DNA of 64,000 nucleotides from Raphanus sativus. Lineage: Eukaryota > Streptophyta > Magnoliopsida > Brassicales > Brassicaceae. This document shows, piece by piece, positions 12,837 to 24,576 of this stretch. Position numbers and translations under genes: made by a program. Within the stretch, counting starts at the first letter, position 1. Each line of letters starts with the position of its first letter. Under the pieces are notes generated by a model. That model ran no database searches. It was not told the origin of the DNA and saw nothing but the letters and a program-made list of their open reading frames with translations. The DNA lies in NCBI RefSeq assembly GCF_000801105.2, contig NC_079517.1:7936001-8000000 (forward strand), written 5' to 3'.

Positions 12837-13257
12837 TTAATATTATTGGAATTCAATGAAAACTTAAAATCGATTATGATTAATATTATAAAAATAATTA
12901 ATTATAGATTAATAAAGTATATTCTTAATTATATACAAACAGAGTATATTTGCAAATAATATTTTTTACGGAACAGATCGTACGTCGCGATTATACTACT
13001 TGTCAACTATTTACGGACAGTAAATTATTTCCTCACGCGCTTTTTCGAATTAAATAATTTATTTATATTAAATAAAAAAATATCAAAGCAGAAAAAAAAA
13101 CACAGCTCATATCTTTCTTTCACTCCCCTCTCTCTCTCTTCTCTGCAGATTTTTTCTACTGCAAAGAGGAGAGAAACCCCAAAGAGAAGGAAGAAGAAAT
13201 CAAAGAGGAGGAGGAAGAAGAAGAAACCCTAACGAAAGCCTTTTGTATTCTCTTTCA
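12837..13257 (+). promoter_or_regulatory. Promoter region and leader of the auxilin-like gene
   Basis: AT-rich DNA changes to a CT-rich tract (tctctctcttctctgcag) near 13128 and then a purine-rich stretch up to the ATG at 13258. CT tracts followed by GA-rich leaders are usual around plant transcription starts. The exact start site cannot be read from the sequence. Confidence 0.4.
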
Positions 13258-16200
13258 ATGGACTACGAGAAGCCTCCCACTGCCACTACTACTACTTTCT
13301 CCAGGAAGATGACTAACCGTAGCCACAGCCACAGCCACAGCCTCAGCTTCAGCGCAAATGCCGTATACGACGGCGTCTTCTCTTCTCCGGCGGCGGCGAC
13401 GACCACTGCGAGGTCGTCTCCTCTCGTCGATTACGGCGAGATATTCCGCGGCTCCGGTCCTTCTCCGTCTTCGATTCCGTTTCTCGATGTCCCCGAGCTC
13501 AACGCTGGTAAGGTTAAGGTCGACGTGAGGAGCTCGAAGCTCGACTACTCTTCCGTGTTTGGAGGTTTCGGAGCTTGCGATTTCGCCGTTACTCCCGACG
13601 AAGTGATCGTCAAGCCTTTAAAAGAGAAGAAGAAGGATACAAGGTGGAGTTTGATTTCACAAATTTGATTAGCTTTGTTTTAGGTTAGGGTTAATTTATA
13701 GTTGAATCTTGGCTTTGTTTGTTTCAATGTGTAGGAATCGTAGGAAAGGTGGAAGCTCTTCTGATGAGGTCAAGAATCTAACTTCGTCACCTGAGATGGT
13801 TAGGATGAAGCACTCTGATATATTATTACACCAGACCGGTGAGAAGAATGGGACTACTCATCTTACTCAAGTCCCCGCTGTGCCTGCTCCTAGTCCTACT
13901 CAACTCGTTGGTGAGGTTAGTCCGTTGCAGAAGATTGGCCAGGGCAGTGAGAAGGGGACTACTTATGTTACTCAAGTCCGCGCTGTGCCTGATCCTTGTC
14001 GTACTCGACTGGTTGATAACGTTAGTAGTCCGTTGCTGAAGATTGTCCACGGGAGTGAGAAGGGGACTACTCCTTCTGCTCAGGTTCCTGTTGTGGCTGC
14101 TCCTGCTCAAGTGGTTGATAACACGAGTCTGTTGCCGAAGGTTGAGAGTGAAACACGTATTCCATCAGTTGAGAAGAAGCCGTGTAATGAGGAAGTCCAG
14201 GCTTCTAGAAAGCGGAGATCTAAAACTGAGGTAGATTTCGAGAAGGTCTTTGCTCGAGATGAATTCAGTAAGCGTGATAATTCCACGTGCAAGATTGATA
14301 CAATTGCTGAACGTCGGGATTTGAAGCCACCTTCCAGCTTGCTGCAGCGTACACTCAACGGTGAAAATAGAGCTTCTGAGAGATTTATGGGTTTCAGTTC
14401 AGGGCTTCCGGAGAAGTTTCATGAAGCTGAAGATGATGATTCTCCGAGTTCACCTCCATTCTTTGATGCTGAAACAGATATAGATTCTTCTGCTGCTGAG
14501 TCCTCTGCGGCGTTGAAAAAGGCTTTAGAAGAGGCTCAAGTGAGAATGAATATTGCAAAACAAATGATGGGAAGGAAGAAATCAGGCTTTCGTACTTCTG
14601 CAAAACTGAAATCTTGTGATGAGTCCCCAAAAGTTGAAGGAAAAACCACCGAAGCTGTGGGAAGTTCTCAAGTTGAAGACAAAAGGGACGAAGAAGTTGA
14701 AGAAAAACTACAAGAAAGCAGTTCTCAAGTTGAGGACAAAAGGGACGAAAAAGTTGAAGAAAAACTACAAGAAAGCAGTTCTCAAGTTCTCGGTGAAGTG
14801 GTGAACTCTTCCGAACAATCATTTTCAAACGAGGGAGATCAGCATGCAAAAAGAGCACGGAAGCAGTGGGAAGTTCCTGAAGGGATTTTAAATTCAACCC
14901 CTGACCATAAGCGGGAAGAAGTTGAAGAGCAAGAAGTGGTGAAGCTAGAAGAGGAACAAGCCAAAAAAGCTCGTAAACACTGGGAGTTACCTGGAGGGAT
15001 ATTCAAATCAGTTATGAATAATAGTAAGCAGCAGGAGACAGAAAGCATTGCACCAGCCAAACCTGAAACTGATACGAAACAAGAGGTGCAACCATTGACT
15101 GAAAATTCCTTCTATACATTTGGACACCTGGGTAGTAAATTAAAATGTGTTGTAGAGGCCTTCACGGGGAGCAAGGTTTCACAAAAAGATGAGACACATG
15201 CAACAGAGGAGGAAAAATCTATCCTCCCTCAAATGGTTCACTGTGAAGAAGGCGACTCACAAGAGATGTTAGCTGGTATTCCAGTCACGGAAGCTAACTT
15301 TAGGGAAGCGGAGGAGATCCAGCAACAAACTGACAGTCAAGGCGAAACCAGACAAGAAGAGATGTCTGAATCCACTTTTGTCGAAGGTTGTTCGCAGAAG
15401 ATGGAGAAAGAAACAGGATGGCAAGTTAAAAGTGCTTGCGAGTCCGAAGATGGACCTGACTGTGGTGTGAAAGATTTCCAAGAGAACCCTCACCTAACTT
15501 ACAACTTTCCAGATCAGGAGGGTGAGAAGGAGATAGTTTCTGGGCCGCAAGAGATGTTAGCTGGTCCTGATGATACCAAAACAGATGCAAGGGGAGTGGA
15601 AGAGATTCCAACACCTAATGAGAGTTTGAGCAAAACTCAATTAGATGAAAGTGTTGGAACTATGGTGTCTTTTGTGACAGAAAGTACTCCTGAGCCAGAA
15701 AACATACACGAGGAGACAGAGCACAAGGCTCCCAGGCGAAGAAGAGTTTGGAAAACCTCTGAAGACGTCTACAATATGATAAGGGCCCCGAAGGGAAACA
15801 AAAGGCATTGGCAGCTACCAAGTGTGGAAACAGAAACTACACAGAGGTCATTTCAAATGGAAGGTATAAGGATCCATGATACTGAAGAAGCAGAAAGCAC
15901 ATCTGAGCAAGCTAGTGATTCAGGATTGCAAGAAAATTGGACCGTTCTTAAACAAATGTTTAGGCAGATGTTCCAGACAGCAGATACTACTAAGGGCGAG
16001 GATGAAACTTATTGCTTAGTGGAATCTGAAAAGGATCATATTGAAATCCATCAAAAAGCTGGAGACGAGAATGGAAAAGAAACTTCTTACCGCCAGATTA
16101 CTGGTACAGATAGATATGAACAGAATGAAGTGGAGACGGAGTATAAAGCCTACGCACATATGGAGTCGGAAGAAGAAGCAAACTGTAGAGAAGAGGAAGG

Positions 16201-18431
16201 TAAAGTAGAAGTGCCGGATGCTACTGGAATGGCTAGTGACCACGAAGGTGAATATGTGCCGGAAGTATTTGAAGAAGCTGGCTGGACTCAAGGACTTTCT
16301 GAACTTGATGAGAGCAGAGAGCATCCAGATTCTCGTGCTGAAATGCTTGAATATGATCGTAGTGAGACGGATTCAAACAAATCTTGCGAGAAATTTGATC
16401 AAACGCGGGAACTAGCAGCGGAAACCAAGAACGATTGTAGCATAGATACTGACACGAGCAGGTCATCTTTTGAAACTAGACAAGGTGATTCACATACTGA
16501 GGAGGTTGGCTTAGAGCAAGATGTCAGGGACCAATTCCATGAAAAATACAGCCCTGCGAGTAGCACCCAAGAGCACGTTGAAGAAATAGATTCTGATTCA
16601 ATTCAAAGTGGTTGGAGCGCTGTAGAGGATGAAGATAAAATCAAGTCTTTTGTAGAGGAAAGTTTGGCAGGTCATCTACAGGATGGAGGGGCAAGTAAGG
16701 TTGGAGAAATAGAGGAAACCAAAGAAGAATCTGATGAAATGGAAACAAGTATTGGTGAAGAGAATAGTGAAGATAAGACAGAACAAGAGCACCTGTTTGA
16801 GTGTCAAAAGGAGGAAATAGATCGAAACAATGTAGAGCCAGCCGAGTCTTTGCCGAAAGGAGACGAAAAAGTTGGCACATCAACGGATAGAAACATGAAA
16901 GAAAAGGAGGGAGAGGAGAGTAGTCGATCATCTATGGAAGAAGAGGGAGATGGTAGTTCTGATGCTTCACAAAAAGAAGCAGAGCGAGTTGAGAAACATC
17001 TGAAAAAGAAAGATGAAGCAAAAGAGAAAGAAAGAGAGAGATCTATGGTAGAAAGAGCTATCCGTGAGGCCCGGGAAAGAGCGTTTGCTGATGCTAAGGA
17101 AAGAGCAGGAAAAGCCGCAATGGAGAAAGCAAAGGCGAGACCTCCCCGAAGAGTGGCTTCTGATGGTCCAAGGAGATCAGAGAAAGCATCTGTTGAGGTA
17201 AATGATAAGTTATCGTCAGCTGAGAAGGCTTCAATGCAAGCTAAACTCAGAGCCGAGCGTGCTGCTGTGGAAAGAGCACTCTCTGAGGCCAGAGAACGTG
17301 CCCTAGAAAAAGCATTGTCCGGTAAGTTCGATACTTCTCAAACAAAAAGTTATGGTGGCAGCAAGTCATTTGGCTCCTCTGGTGATAGACGAGGCTCGTC
17401 ATCTTCTGTGAGTTTCAACCCCTCTTTTCTTATGAATATCCTCCATTCAACTTATCTGGCAAATCTCTCATGTAATATTGTGACCCGTGAAATATACTTA
17501 AGCAGGGTACAGAAAACAAAAGTTCGGGTCCGTCTAGTTCTTCAAATCAGACTGGTACGTCTCTGTAGATGTATTTATATATATATATATTGTCGTTTCC
17601 AAAATGTTTGATCTATACACTGACCTGTACATTCGATTTGCTTGATAAAGCGAAAGGTGAGCCAATCCAGAGATGCAAAGCTAGATCTGAGAGACACCAG
17701 AGAACATCTGAGCGTGCGGTATGTACACCACCTGTTCATCTGTTTAGATATATTCCCATATTCTCTGCTAAAACATGTATTGTGTGTTGTCTATCATTCC
17801 AGGCAGAGGCTCTTGCAGAGAAGAAACTTCGTGATCTCAAAGTCCAGAAAGAGGAGGCAGAGAGAAATGTAATCCACATAAACAGAGTACATATCATCTT
17901 TGTAATTTGGTTGCGCTAATCCTTTCTTCTCCTCTAACTGGAATTGCAGAGGCTTGCGGAATCTCTTGATGCTGATGTAAAACGGTGGTCGAATGGAAAG
18001 GAAAACAACTTGCGGGCATTGCTCTCAACACTCCAATATGTAATTCCCATGGTTCTCAATTCTTTCATGAACCATAGGGATCATCAGTCTTTGACGATTA
18101 TTGTTGTGTGGTTTTTGGATGATTTGCAGATACTTGGAGCAGAGAGTGGATGGAAACCAATTCCTCTAACTGATCTTGTTTCAAGTGCTTCTGTGAGAAA
18201 AGCTTACCGAAAGGCAACTCTTTACGTTCATCCCGACAAGCTTCAGCAACGTGGCGCATCCACACAACAGAAGTACATTTGCGAAAAGGTTTTTGACCTT
18301 CTCAAGGTTTGTCTCTCTCTCTCTCTCAATTCCACTTGCTTGAGTTATCTCCATCTGCAAATCAGTTTCTAACCTGCTTCGTTCTGGTCCTCCAGGAAGC
18401 GTGGAACAAATTTGGTGCAGACGAACGATAA
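13258..18431 (+). CDS. AUL1: Auxilin-like J-domain protein (AUL1-like)
   Basis: Auxilins recruit Hsc70 through a C-terminal J domain and strip clathrin from vesicles. Eight exons join in frame: 13258-13643, 13735-17407, 17506-17554, 17651-17718, 17803-17868, 17950-18039, 18130-18306 and 18396-18431, giving 1,514 residues. The ATG at 13258 is the first in frame. A long acidic, disordered middle in exon 2 precedes a basic coiled-coil-like region near 17000-17330 rich in ERA/KAME repeats. The J domain in exons 6-8 has the diagnostic HPDK in YVHPDKLQQ and ends [11 protein letters not shown]. This matches the auxilin family, where the J domain is extreme C-terminal. Exon 2 has in-frame tandem repeats: a three-copy 35-residue repeat near 13850-14150 and a 57-bp duplication at 14663-14776. 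A recurring W-containing motif (ARKxWE[LV]PxGI) appears near 14850 and 14970, with a weaker relative near 15810. The protein is slightly longer than Arabidopsis AUL1 as I recall it. No frameshift is seen. Confidence 0.93.
14663..14776 (+). repeat. 57-bp in-frame tandem duplication in AUL1 exon 2
   Basis: Two adjacent copies start agttctcaagttga at 14663 and 14720, and a third begins and breaks off at 14777. The unit encodes 19 residues ([17 protein letters not shown]), so copy-number change keeps the frame. Confidence 0.85.
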
Positions 18432-18968
18432 GCAAAGATGGTGTGAACCTTTTACCCTATTGTCAGCAGTGACCCTAAGAATCAGAACTAACCAGCTCAA
18501 GAACCTAAACAAGTAGCTATGATATGGGATGAAGACAGATCTAGAGATGTAATAACCAATAATATAAATATTTGTATTCATGAGTCATAATAATATATAA
18601 AAGTAGAAGCTCATTCTTATTCCCAGCTTAAGCATCCACACTATTATTCATCAATGTTTCTCAAACTAAGGTTAATATACACTAAATGGCACAACCAGCA
18701 TAATAGGTATACATTCAGTAGGTACTCGCGAATCCGTGTAAAGAATACATAAAGGATTCTGGCCAATGGTATAAAGGGCTTTTCATTGAAGGCTTTAATA
18801 GTTTTTTCTTTTTGTTCACAAAATCATACACAAACGATCATAAGAAAATTGACAAAACTCATTTTAGAAACACTTGCCTACACGTAATTCAAAACTTCAA
18901 TAAGTTCTTTCCCTTAAAATAACAAAATGAGCTTCTTTGCTACAGAGAAGCAACAAATGACTGTTTCT
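18432..18968. other. Convergent 3' flanks of AUL1 and NUP42
   Basis: The two genes end tail to tail only 537 bp apart, so this stretch should hold both 3' UTRs and poly(A) sites (aataatataaa-like words near 18558 and 18590 on the plus side). No further gene is seen. Confidence 0.5.
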
Positions 18969-21030
18969 TTATCGATGAACAAATGCATCAGGCGGCGCTT
19001 GCTCTGGAATCTGCAGCAACCAAAATCACCAAAAAAAGAGTCTTAACTAAATTATTGTTTTGGCAGTAAAATTTTATGACAACTTCAAAGATTTTACCTC
19101 TCCTGGATTCCATTTCTCCTTCAACCAGATGCTAGTATCAACAGGCGCACCTCCTGCTTGCAGCTCAGTTCTGCAAGTTTTTCCGCACATGATTCAGGTA
19201 AGTAACTATAGCATAGGTCAATGTTTCTTGTGTCCTACCACGGTGAAAAAAATCTGGAAAGAGAATGAGCACTTTACCCGGAAGGTGTGTTTGTTGTGTC
19301 TACAACAGGGGAATTGAAGTTGAATGCGGTTTGATTATTCTGGTTACTGTTAAAAGCCGGCGTTGGAGTTACTGAAGGAAAGATGTTGCTGTTTTGTGCA
19401 GGTGCGGCGAGTCCTGGTCCAGGTCCAAACGATGCTGGTTGGCTCTGGAAACCGGAGGGAGCAACCGGTCCAAGTCCAAACGATGCTGGCTTGAACATTG
19501 CTGATGGTTGAGTCTGGAAACCAGAGGGAGCAACTGGTCCAGGTCCAAACGGTGATGGCTTGAAGGCTGCTGATGGTTGAGTCTGGAAACCAGAGGGAGT
19601 AACTGGTCCAGGTCCAAACGATGATGGTTGAGTCTGGAAACCAGAGGGACCTGTGATCATTTGCCAAAAGAGGTTAAAGAAGATGGAGTCTCAGAAAATT
19701 TGAACAATAGAAAAACAAAGTACCTGAAGGAGCAGGTTGAGGAGTGTTGAGGCTGAAAGCATTAGGTTGTTGATTAAAGCGCCCAAAGGGATTAGGAGGT
19801 CCAGATGAACTGTTTGGAGGAATAAGAAAAGTTATAAGCACGTAACACAAACCAAAGAAAGAGGTAGAAATACAATACCTGACTCCACCACCAGCATTGG
19901 TGTTGGGGAATGCTGGTTGTTGGTTGAAGGCAGAGAATCCTGGAGGGGAATTGACCTGACTAGCTGGTGGGAAGATACTAGGTGCAGTTTGATTGGCTGT
20001 GACAGGGCCTCTGTATGGACTCCTTAGAAAGTTTTCAAACTCAGCTACTTTGGCGTTTTGCAAATTCCTCTCCCTTTCAACCTACAATTACATAATGGCA
20101 TCACTGTTGATAAGGCAGCAAAAGAGGAGACATGATTGTGTGTTTTAAGAAAAGATCAAATCTCACAATAGACTGTAGAGGTATTCCTCGTTTGGATTCT
20201 TCATAAGCCATGGCACGTAACTCTTCGTAGCTGATATCACCAGAAATGTCACAAGGAAGGCTAGAAAAGAAAAAAAAAAGATTAGAAAAACGTTATAAAG
20301 AAGAAAAAAAAATCAAAAAGGATTGGTGGATGGTAAAGAAGAAGCAATAAATTACATACTGTTTAAAGTGAGCGTAGCAAGTGAGCTTCCACATGGGTCT
20401 CTCGTTCTTAAGATCTTCTTGAATAAACCGCTTACACGCAGCAGGATCCGTGCATCTTTTGCAAAGTAACCAAAAGACAAGTAAGTAAACAGTCAACTAC
20501 TTCCAAAAAGAAACAAAGGGGTTGATGTATGATACTCACTTATGGTCTGCCTGCTGCGTCTGTTTACCAGACTGCTGTGTAGAAGAAGCACCACCACCAC
20601 TAGAAGGATTACGTTGCCATGTATTCTGAAAAGGCTGTGAGCAACAAATTTGATTCAAAGATGCTTTCTTTTCTTCAACATTAGTAATCAAAAATCAAAA
20701 CTTTTGCAATCTTAGAAAAAAAAAAGACAGAACCTGAGATTGATTAGGTCTGTTGGAGTTAGAAGCGCCTTGAACACCAAATCCAAAAGGGTTGGAGGAG
20801 CTCTTGTTCTGCTGTTGTTGATCTCTGGATGATTGTGTACCGAAGCCGAAAGGATTGTTGGGTTTAGTTTGTTGTGGATGAAGGTATCTACATCTTTCCC
20901 CATACCTACAACTGCAAGAAACAACACAACCGATGAATCAAAACAACTTTTGGCACACACACGTAGAAGATTCCCAAGAAGAAGTATAATACCTGCCCTG
21001 CTGAAAGTTTCTGCACAACTCCTTTCTCAT
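18969..21030 (-). CDS. NUP42: CCCH zinc-finger FG nucleoporin, NUP42/CG1-like
   Basis: Ten exons on the minus strand join in phase: 21030-20993, 20911-20734, 20625-20540, 20455-20360, 20260-20167, 20081-19879, 19809-19724, 19650-19278, 19170-19098 and 19010-18969, giving 422 residues. The protein opens MRKELCRNFQQGSCRYGERC and then RYLH, a C-x7-C-x5-C-x3-H zinc finger. A Gln/Asn-rich segment with NPFGFG motifs follows, then the conserved block CTDPAACKRFIQEDLKNERP and a helix-forming stretch (VERERNLQNAKVAEFENFL). An FG-type region of PSGFQTQPS...FGPGP repeats follows, then the conserved end WNPGEIPEQAPPDAF. Yeast Nup42 and metazoan relatives sit on the cytoplasmic face of the pore and work with Gle1 in mRNA export. 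Arabidopsis At1g75340 is the expected orthologue. Four GFQxQP repeats at 19445-19650 have 69- and 51-bp spacing, so repeat number may vary between species. Confidence 0.9.
19445..19650 (-). repeat. FG-region minisatellite in NUP42
   Basis: Copies begin ctggaaacc at 19445, 19514, 19583 and 19634 (spacing 69, 69 and 51 bp). All spacings are multiples of three and encode repeats of the type PSGFQTQPS..FKP..FGPGP. Confidence 0.85.
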
Positions 21031-21759
21031 ACTCACTTGCTTCTCTCAAACCTTCCTTCCCACAAAGTGTACTTCTTTCTGCTGTATAATCTCTTTTCAA
21101 AGAAACGAGTTAGCGTCGAATCGACGACGAAGACTGCTGGTTTCCAGTTTTCGGGTCGGATTGAGGTTAATAGTTTTATTGGATCCGGGTCTTCTGAGTA
21201 AATGATTTAGGTTTATATTGGTTTACTCTGTTTAGAATCGATTTAATCATTAATATGTATACCCATGAATATCCATAAAAATATGTATCATTTTAATTAA
21301 ATTTTTTATTTTATTTGAAACTCTAAAAAAAATTCAAAATAAACAAAAATCAATGAAATTAAATAAAAATTATTGAGACCAAATAATTATTAATATTGAA
21401 AACTTATAGTACTGAAAATCACTAAAATGAAATTTTCAAATAAAAATTCATTATAGCAACCACATAAATATAGGCAATAAACACATATAGACTTGAAAAT
21501 ATGTATAATTGAGTTTTCGAATCAAGAAATTTTTATAAAGAAATTTAAACATATAATTATCTATAAAAATTCTAGAATAATTTCAATTTGAAACATAAAA
21601 AGTCGGTTCCGGTTCAAATTTTCGAGTAGGGGAACCGGTATAAACGTAATTTAAGCCTCATCATCTCCTTTCCCCTTATCCATCGTTAGATGCTTCTTCT
21701 TCTTCACCAGTGAACAAGAAGAGTTAGAGATAGTGCCTTGGCCCAAAGCGAAAAAAAAA
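21031..21759. promoter_or_regulatory. Divergent promoter between NUP42 and bL31c genes
   Basis: The two start codons lie 729 bp apart in head-to-head orientation. The middle (about 21240-21600) is very AT-rich and the two edges are pyrimidine-rich leaders. A ggccca word (site II-like, common in plant ribosomal protein promoters) lies at about 21739, close to the bL31c ATG and therefore probably in its leader. Whether the promoter is truly shared cannot be told from sequence. Confidence 0.4.
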
Positions 21760-22277
21760 ATGGCGGTTTCTCTCCCGAACTCGTTCTTCCAGATCAATCC
21801 ATGTGCTCCTTCTCTCGTAATTAGAAAGGTAAAAATCTACTCCTCTTCATTTATACTCTCCTCTCCTCTCCTCAAATCACTAAACTTTATTCCGAATAGC
21901 CGACTACGGCGGCGGCAGCGATTGGCGCGAGAGGAGGAAAGAAACCGGCGGGAAGCAGTCCCTCGGTGGTTCAAGTGACGTGCAGGAAGAAGGATCTGCA
22001 CCCCGAGTTTCACGAGGACGCCAAGGTCTACTGCAACGGGGAGCTCGTCATGACCACCGGAGGGACCAAGAAAGAGTACGTCGTCGATGTCTGGTCCGGT
22101 AACCACCCGTTCTACCTCGGGAACCGCTCCGCTCTGATGGTTGATGCTGATCAGGTTGAGAAGTTCCGTAAGAGGTTCGCCGGGCTGTCGGAGATTATGG
22201 AGATTCCTGTCCTGAAAGGAGAGATCGTCTTGCCGACCAAGAAGAGCAAAGGTGCTGGTAAAGGGAAGAAGAAATGA
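21760..22277 (+). CDS. RPL31: Plastid 50S ribosomal protein L31 (bL31c)
   Basis: Two exons (21760-21828 and 21900-22277) give 148 residues. The first 40 or so (MAVSLPNSFFQINPCAPSLV, then Arg/Ala/Ser-rich) look like a chloroplast transit peptide. The mature part reads VTCRKKDLHPEFHEDAKVYC then NG, followed by VDVWSGNHPFYLGNRSALMV and FRKRFAG, the standard bL31 fold. It replaces the zinc-binding form's second cysteine pair with other residues, as plastid L31 usually does. The C-terminus is a lysine-rich extension. The Arabidopsis orthologue is At1g75350 (EMB2184), essential for embryo development. The ATG at 21760 is preferred over an upstream in-frame non-ATG extension. Confidence 0.95.
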
Positions 22278-23308
22278 TGAGACTGTTACAATGTTTTCTA
22301 GTTGTCTTTTTTTATTATTCGATCGAAAGTGGACTGCTTTGGCGCTGTTGGTTTGTATGTTACATTTCTTCTGAATTCAAATGATTATGCTTTATTTTAA
22401 GATTGTCTTTGTTGTTATTGGCATATGAACTAGATGATTTAGTGCCGAGTGTGGTTATTGCTGTTGTTGTTGGTGTTGTTATTGATGTCTAGTGTTTGAT
22501 TAGTCACTTGAGAATCATTGCTATAGGGCTCAGATTTGCACAAATTTGAGCATGATCTTGTCTATGCAAATGTCTGCTCAGGTTACCAGATAGAACACGA
22601 ACTGTGATACTGTTTTTATCATACATTTATTCACATCAGACCCAAAAGTGACTTGCAAACACACAAAGCGAACTTATTAGTGTGCACAATGTAGCTTTGA
22701 AGGTTTGCTTAAGACAGTTATTAAAAGCTGAAGATTCATATAACTCAAAAGGGTTGCTTATGTGGTCATGCCCAAATCCCAATATTACAATACAATACAA
22801 CACCGTCCTTGTTCTCTCTCACTTGAAGTTTGTAAGGCACACACTATTTAGTGGGTTTTTTTTATCTGATGTGGATTAAAAATGTGACCGGAATCAATGG
22901 CCCAGTAAACTGTGTTTGGTAACCAGTCATCATTTTTATGGATATAAAATGGAATTGGATCATAAAAGAGAAAAGAACACAATAATGCCAAGTTTTTATC
23001 ACAAAAATAGCATCGCAAAAAAAAAAATGATCAAAAGAAATTTTATTGAAGGATAAATATACATTTGTAACCTTTGAGTTAATTAATTTAATACTTAGGG
23101 TTTAGAGTTAAGGGTTGTAGTTTTAGAAATGTGTTCAATTTTTAAAAATTAAAATTAAAATTTTCAAAACAAAAAGTGCTATTTTGATCATTTTATTTTC
23201 TGAGTGCTATTTTTGTGACAAAAATTTAAAAAATGCTATTTGAGAGAATTGCCCTCGAAATGTTTTTAAAAATCAAAACATGAAAATATTATATGGATTT
23301 AGATCAAA
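22278..23308. other. Intergenic DNA downstream of bL31c
   Basis: The bL31c 3' UTR occupies the first 150 bp or so. The rest is AT-rich without a supported gene. It includes one copy of a duplicated segment (22842-22925) and abuts a Helitron end. Confidence 0.45.
22842..22925. repeat. Dispersed duplicate segment, copy A
   Basis: This segment and 24464-24545 share about 80 bp, including cacactattta, ggttttttatct and aaaaatgtga, with scattered differences. A second short match (ggatttagatcaaa) follows each copy, at 23295 and 24643. The arrangement suggests an old local duplication later split by the Helitron. Confidence 0.6.
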
Positions 23309-24576
23309 CTAGGTGTTTATCCGCGAATTCGCGGATATAAGTATTGCATGAAAATATATTATGTACAATGTCATAAATTTTGAATAATAGTTAGAACAGT
23401 TAAAATATAATTTTTAATTTCAAACAGTTTGGAAAACTAAAATATCAATATTGTTTTTAGTAGCATAAAATTTAGTGCTAGTTAAATAATATTAATTTAA
23501 GTCACTAAAATATTTATTTTTATGATATTTGATCAAAAATATGCAGATTTAAAAATCCATTAACCTGGATTTTACTAATAATTTAAGAATTTGTTAACAA
23601 ATAACAAATAATTCTGAAAATTTTAATAACCCTTAGAAATCCGACTTTCAATAAAATCTCTCAATTTTGATGCAAAATAATTATAAGTAGTAAAATTTCT
23701 ACAAATTTGGTGTAAAATAACTTATGAATATTTAGTAACAAAAATGCTTGTAAAATTATATATGTAATTATCACATTAAATTTTCTAACACATATTATTT
23801 ATCTTTTTCGGATTCTTGTTACTTTTTTTGTTATCATTTCGTTCTTTTTATTAAATTTTTGCTTATGTTTTCCTTATGTTTTCCTTATTTTTTATATTTT
23901 TTACCAAGTAATAATTTCTCTTTTTAAATAATAATACAAATCATACAATCAATGAATTAAAGTTGTCAAACGTTTCCAGCTTCTGAAACATGACGGAACA
24001 GTACTGTTCAATGAGTTAGACCCGGCATCAAACTCCAGAATTCTCCTATAGCCACATAGCGGAGATGGCATAAGATCTTCAGGGTGATTATGTGAAAGAT
24101 ACAGCCCTCCCAGGTTTTATAGTCTCCCTAGTTTTGGAGGTATTAGACAATTGAGTTTGTTTTCGAAAAAAATGATTGTAATAAGATTCTTGCAACTTCC
24201 CAAGCTGCGGAGGATGGATCCTTCAATGTTGTTGTCTTTGAAGTCAATAAACTCAAGACTATGTGTCTCAAGAAACTTCGGTAGATCGAGCACCAGAAGC
24301 TTGTTTCCTCCTAGGGTGATTCTCTCAAGTGTCTTACACTGACCAACAGATGGTATGTTACCACGAAGCTGATTAGAATCTAAGTTTTAAAATATCAACT
24401 TCTATTCTTGGCAGAGATTGGGAGGTATCTTCTAGTAAAACTCTTACCAAGATTCACAGCCACACTATTTAATAGGTTTTTTATCTGTTGTGTATAAAAA
24501 TGTGATGGGAAGCAATGGTCTAGTCAACTATTTTTGGTAGACGGTCAAGTCCAATTAACCGTTTAATAGATATAGA
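23309..24576 (-). mobile_element. Helitron with a captured receptor fragment
   Basis: On the minus strand the 3' end is a clear hairpin, tatccgcgaattcgcggata, then AACACCTAG ending at 23309 and followed by T. A plausible 5' end, TCTATATCTATTAAACGG, starts at 24576. If both ends belong together the element is 1.27 kb and encloses the receptor-like fragment at 23985-24420. The 3' end is convincing. The 5' partner is less so, because part of the right flank also matches the duplicated segment at 22842. Confidence 0.5.
23985..24420 (-). pseudogene. LRR fragment of a PEPR-like receptor kinase
   Basis: The minus strand encodes consecutive leucine-rich repeats with several stops and frameshifts. 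Readable pieces include NLDSNQLRGNIPSVGQCKTL, FIDFKDNNIEGSILRSLGSC, then NLGGLYLSHN and AGSNSLNSTVP. The order and wording resemble the ectodomain of the LRR-XI receptors PEPR1/PEPR2, which bind plant elicitor Pep peptides. This comparison is from memory. There is no signal peptide, transmembrane segment or kinase here. It lies inside a candidate Helitron, so capture is a likely origin. It cannot make a functional receptor. Confidence 0.6.

Noticed and set aside
13826..16931. Numerous secondary frames on both strands of AUL1 exon 2
   Set aside because: They are shadows of the 3.7-kb exon. Only the plus frame connects through clean splice sites to the J domain.
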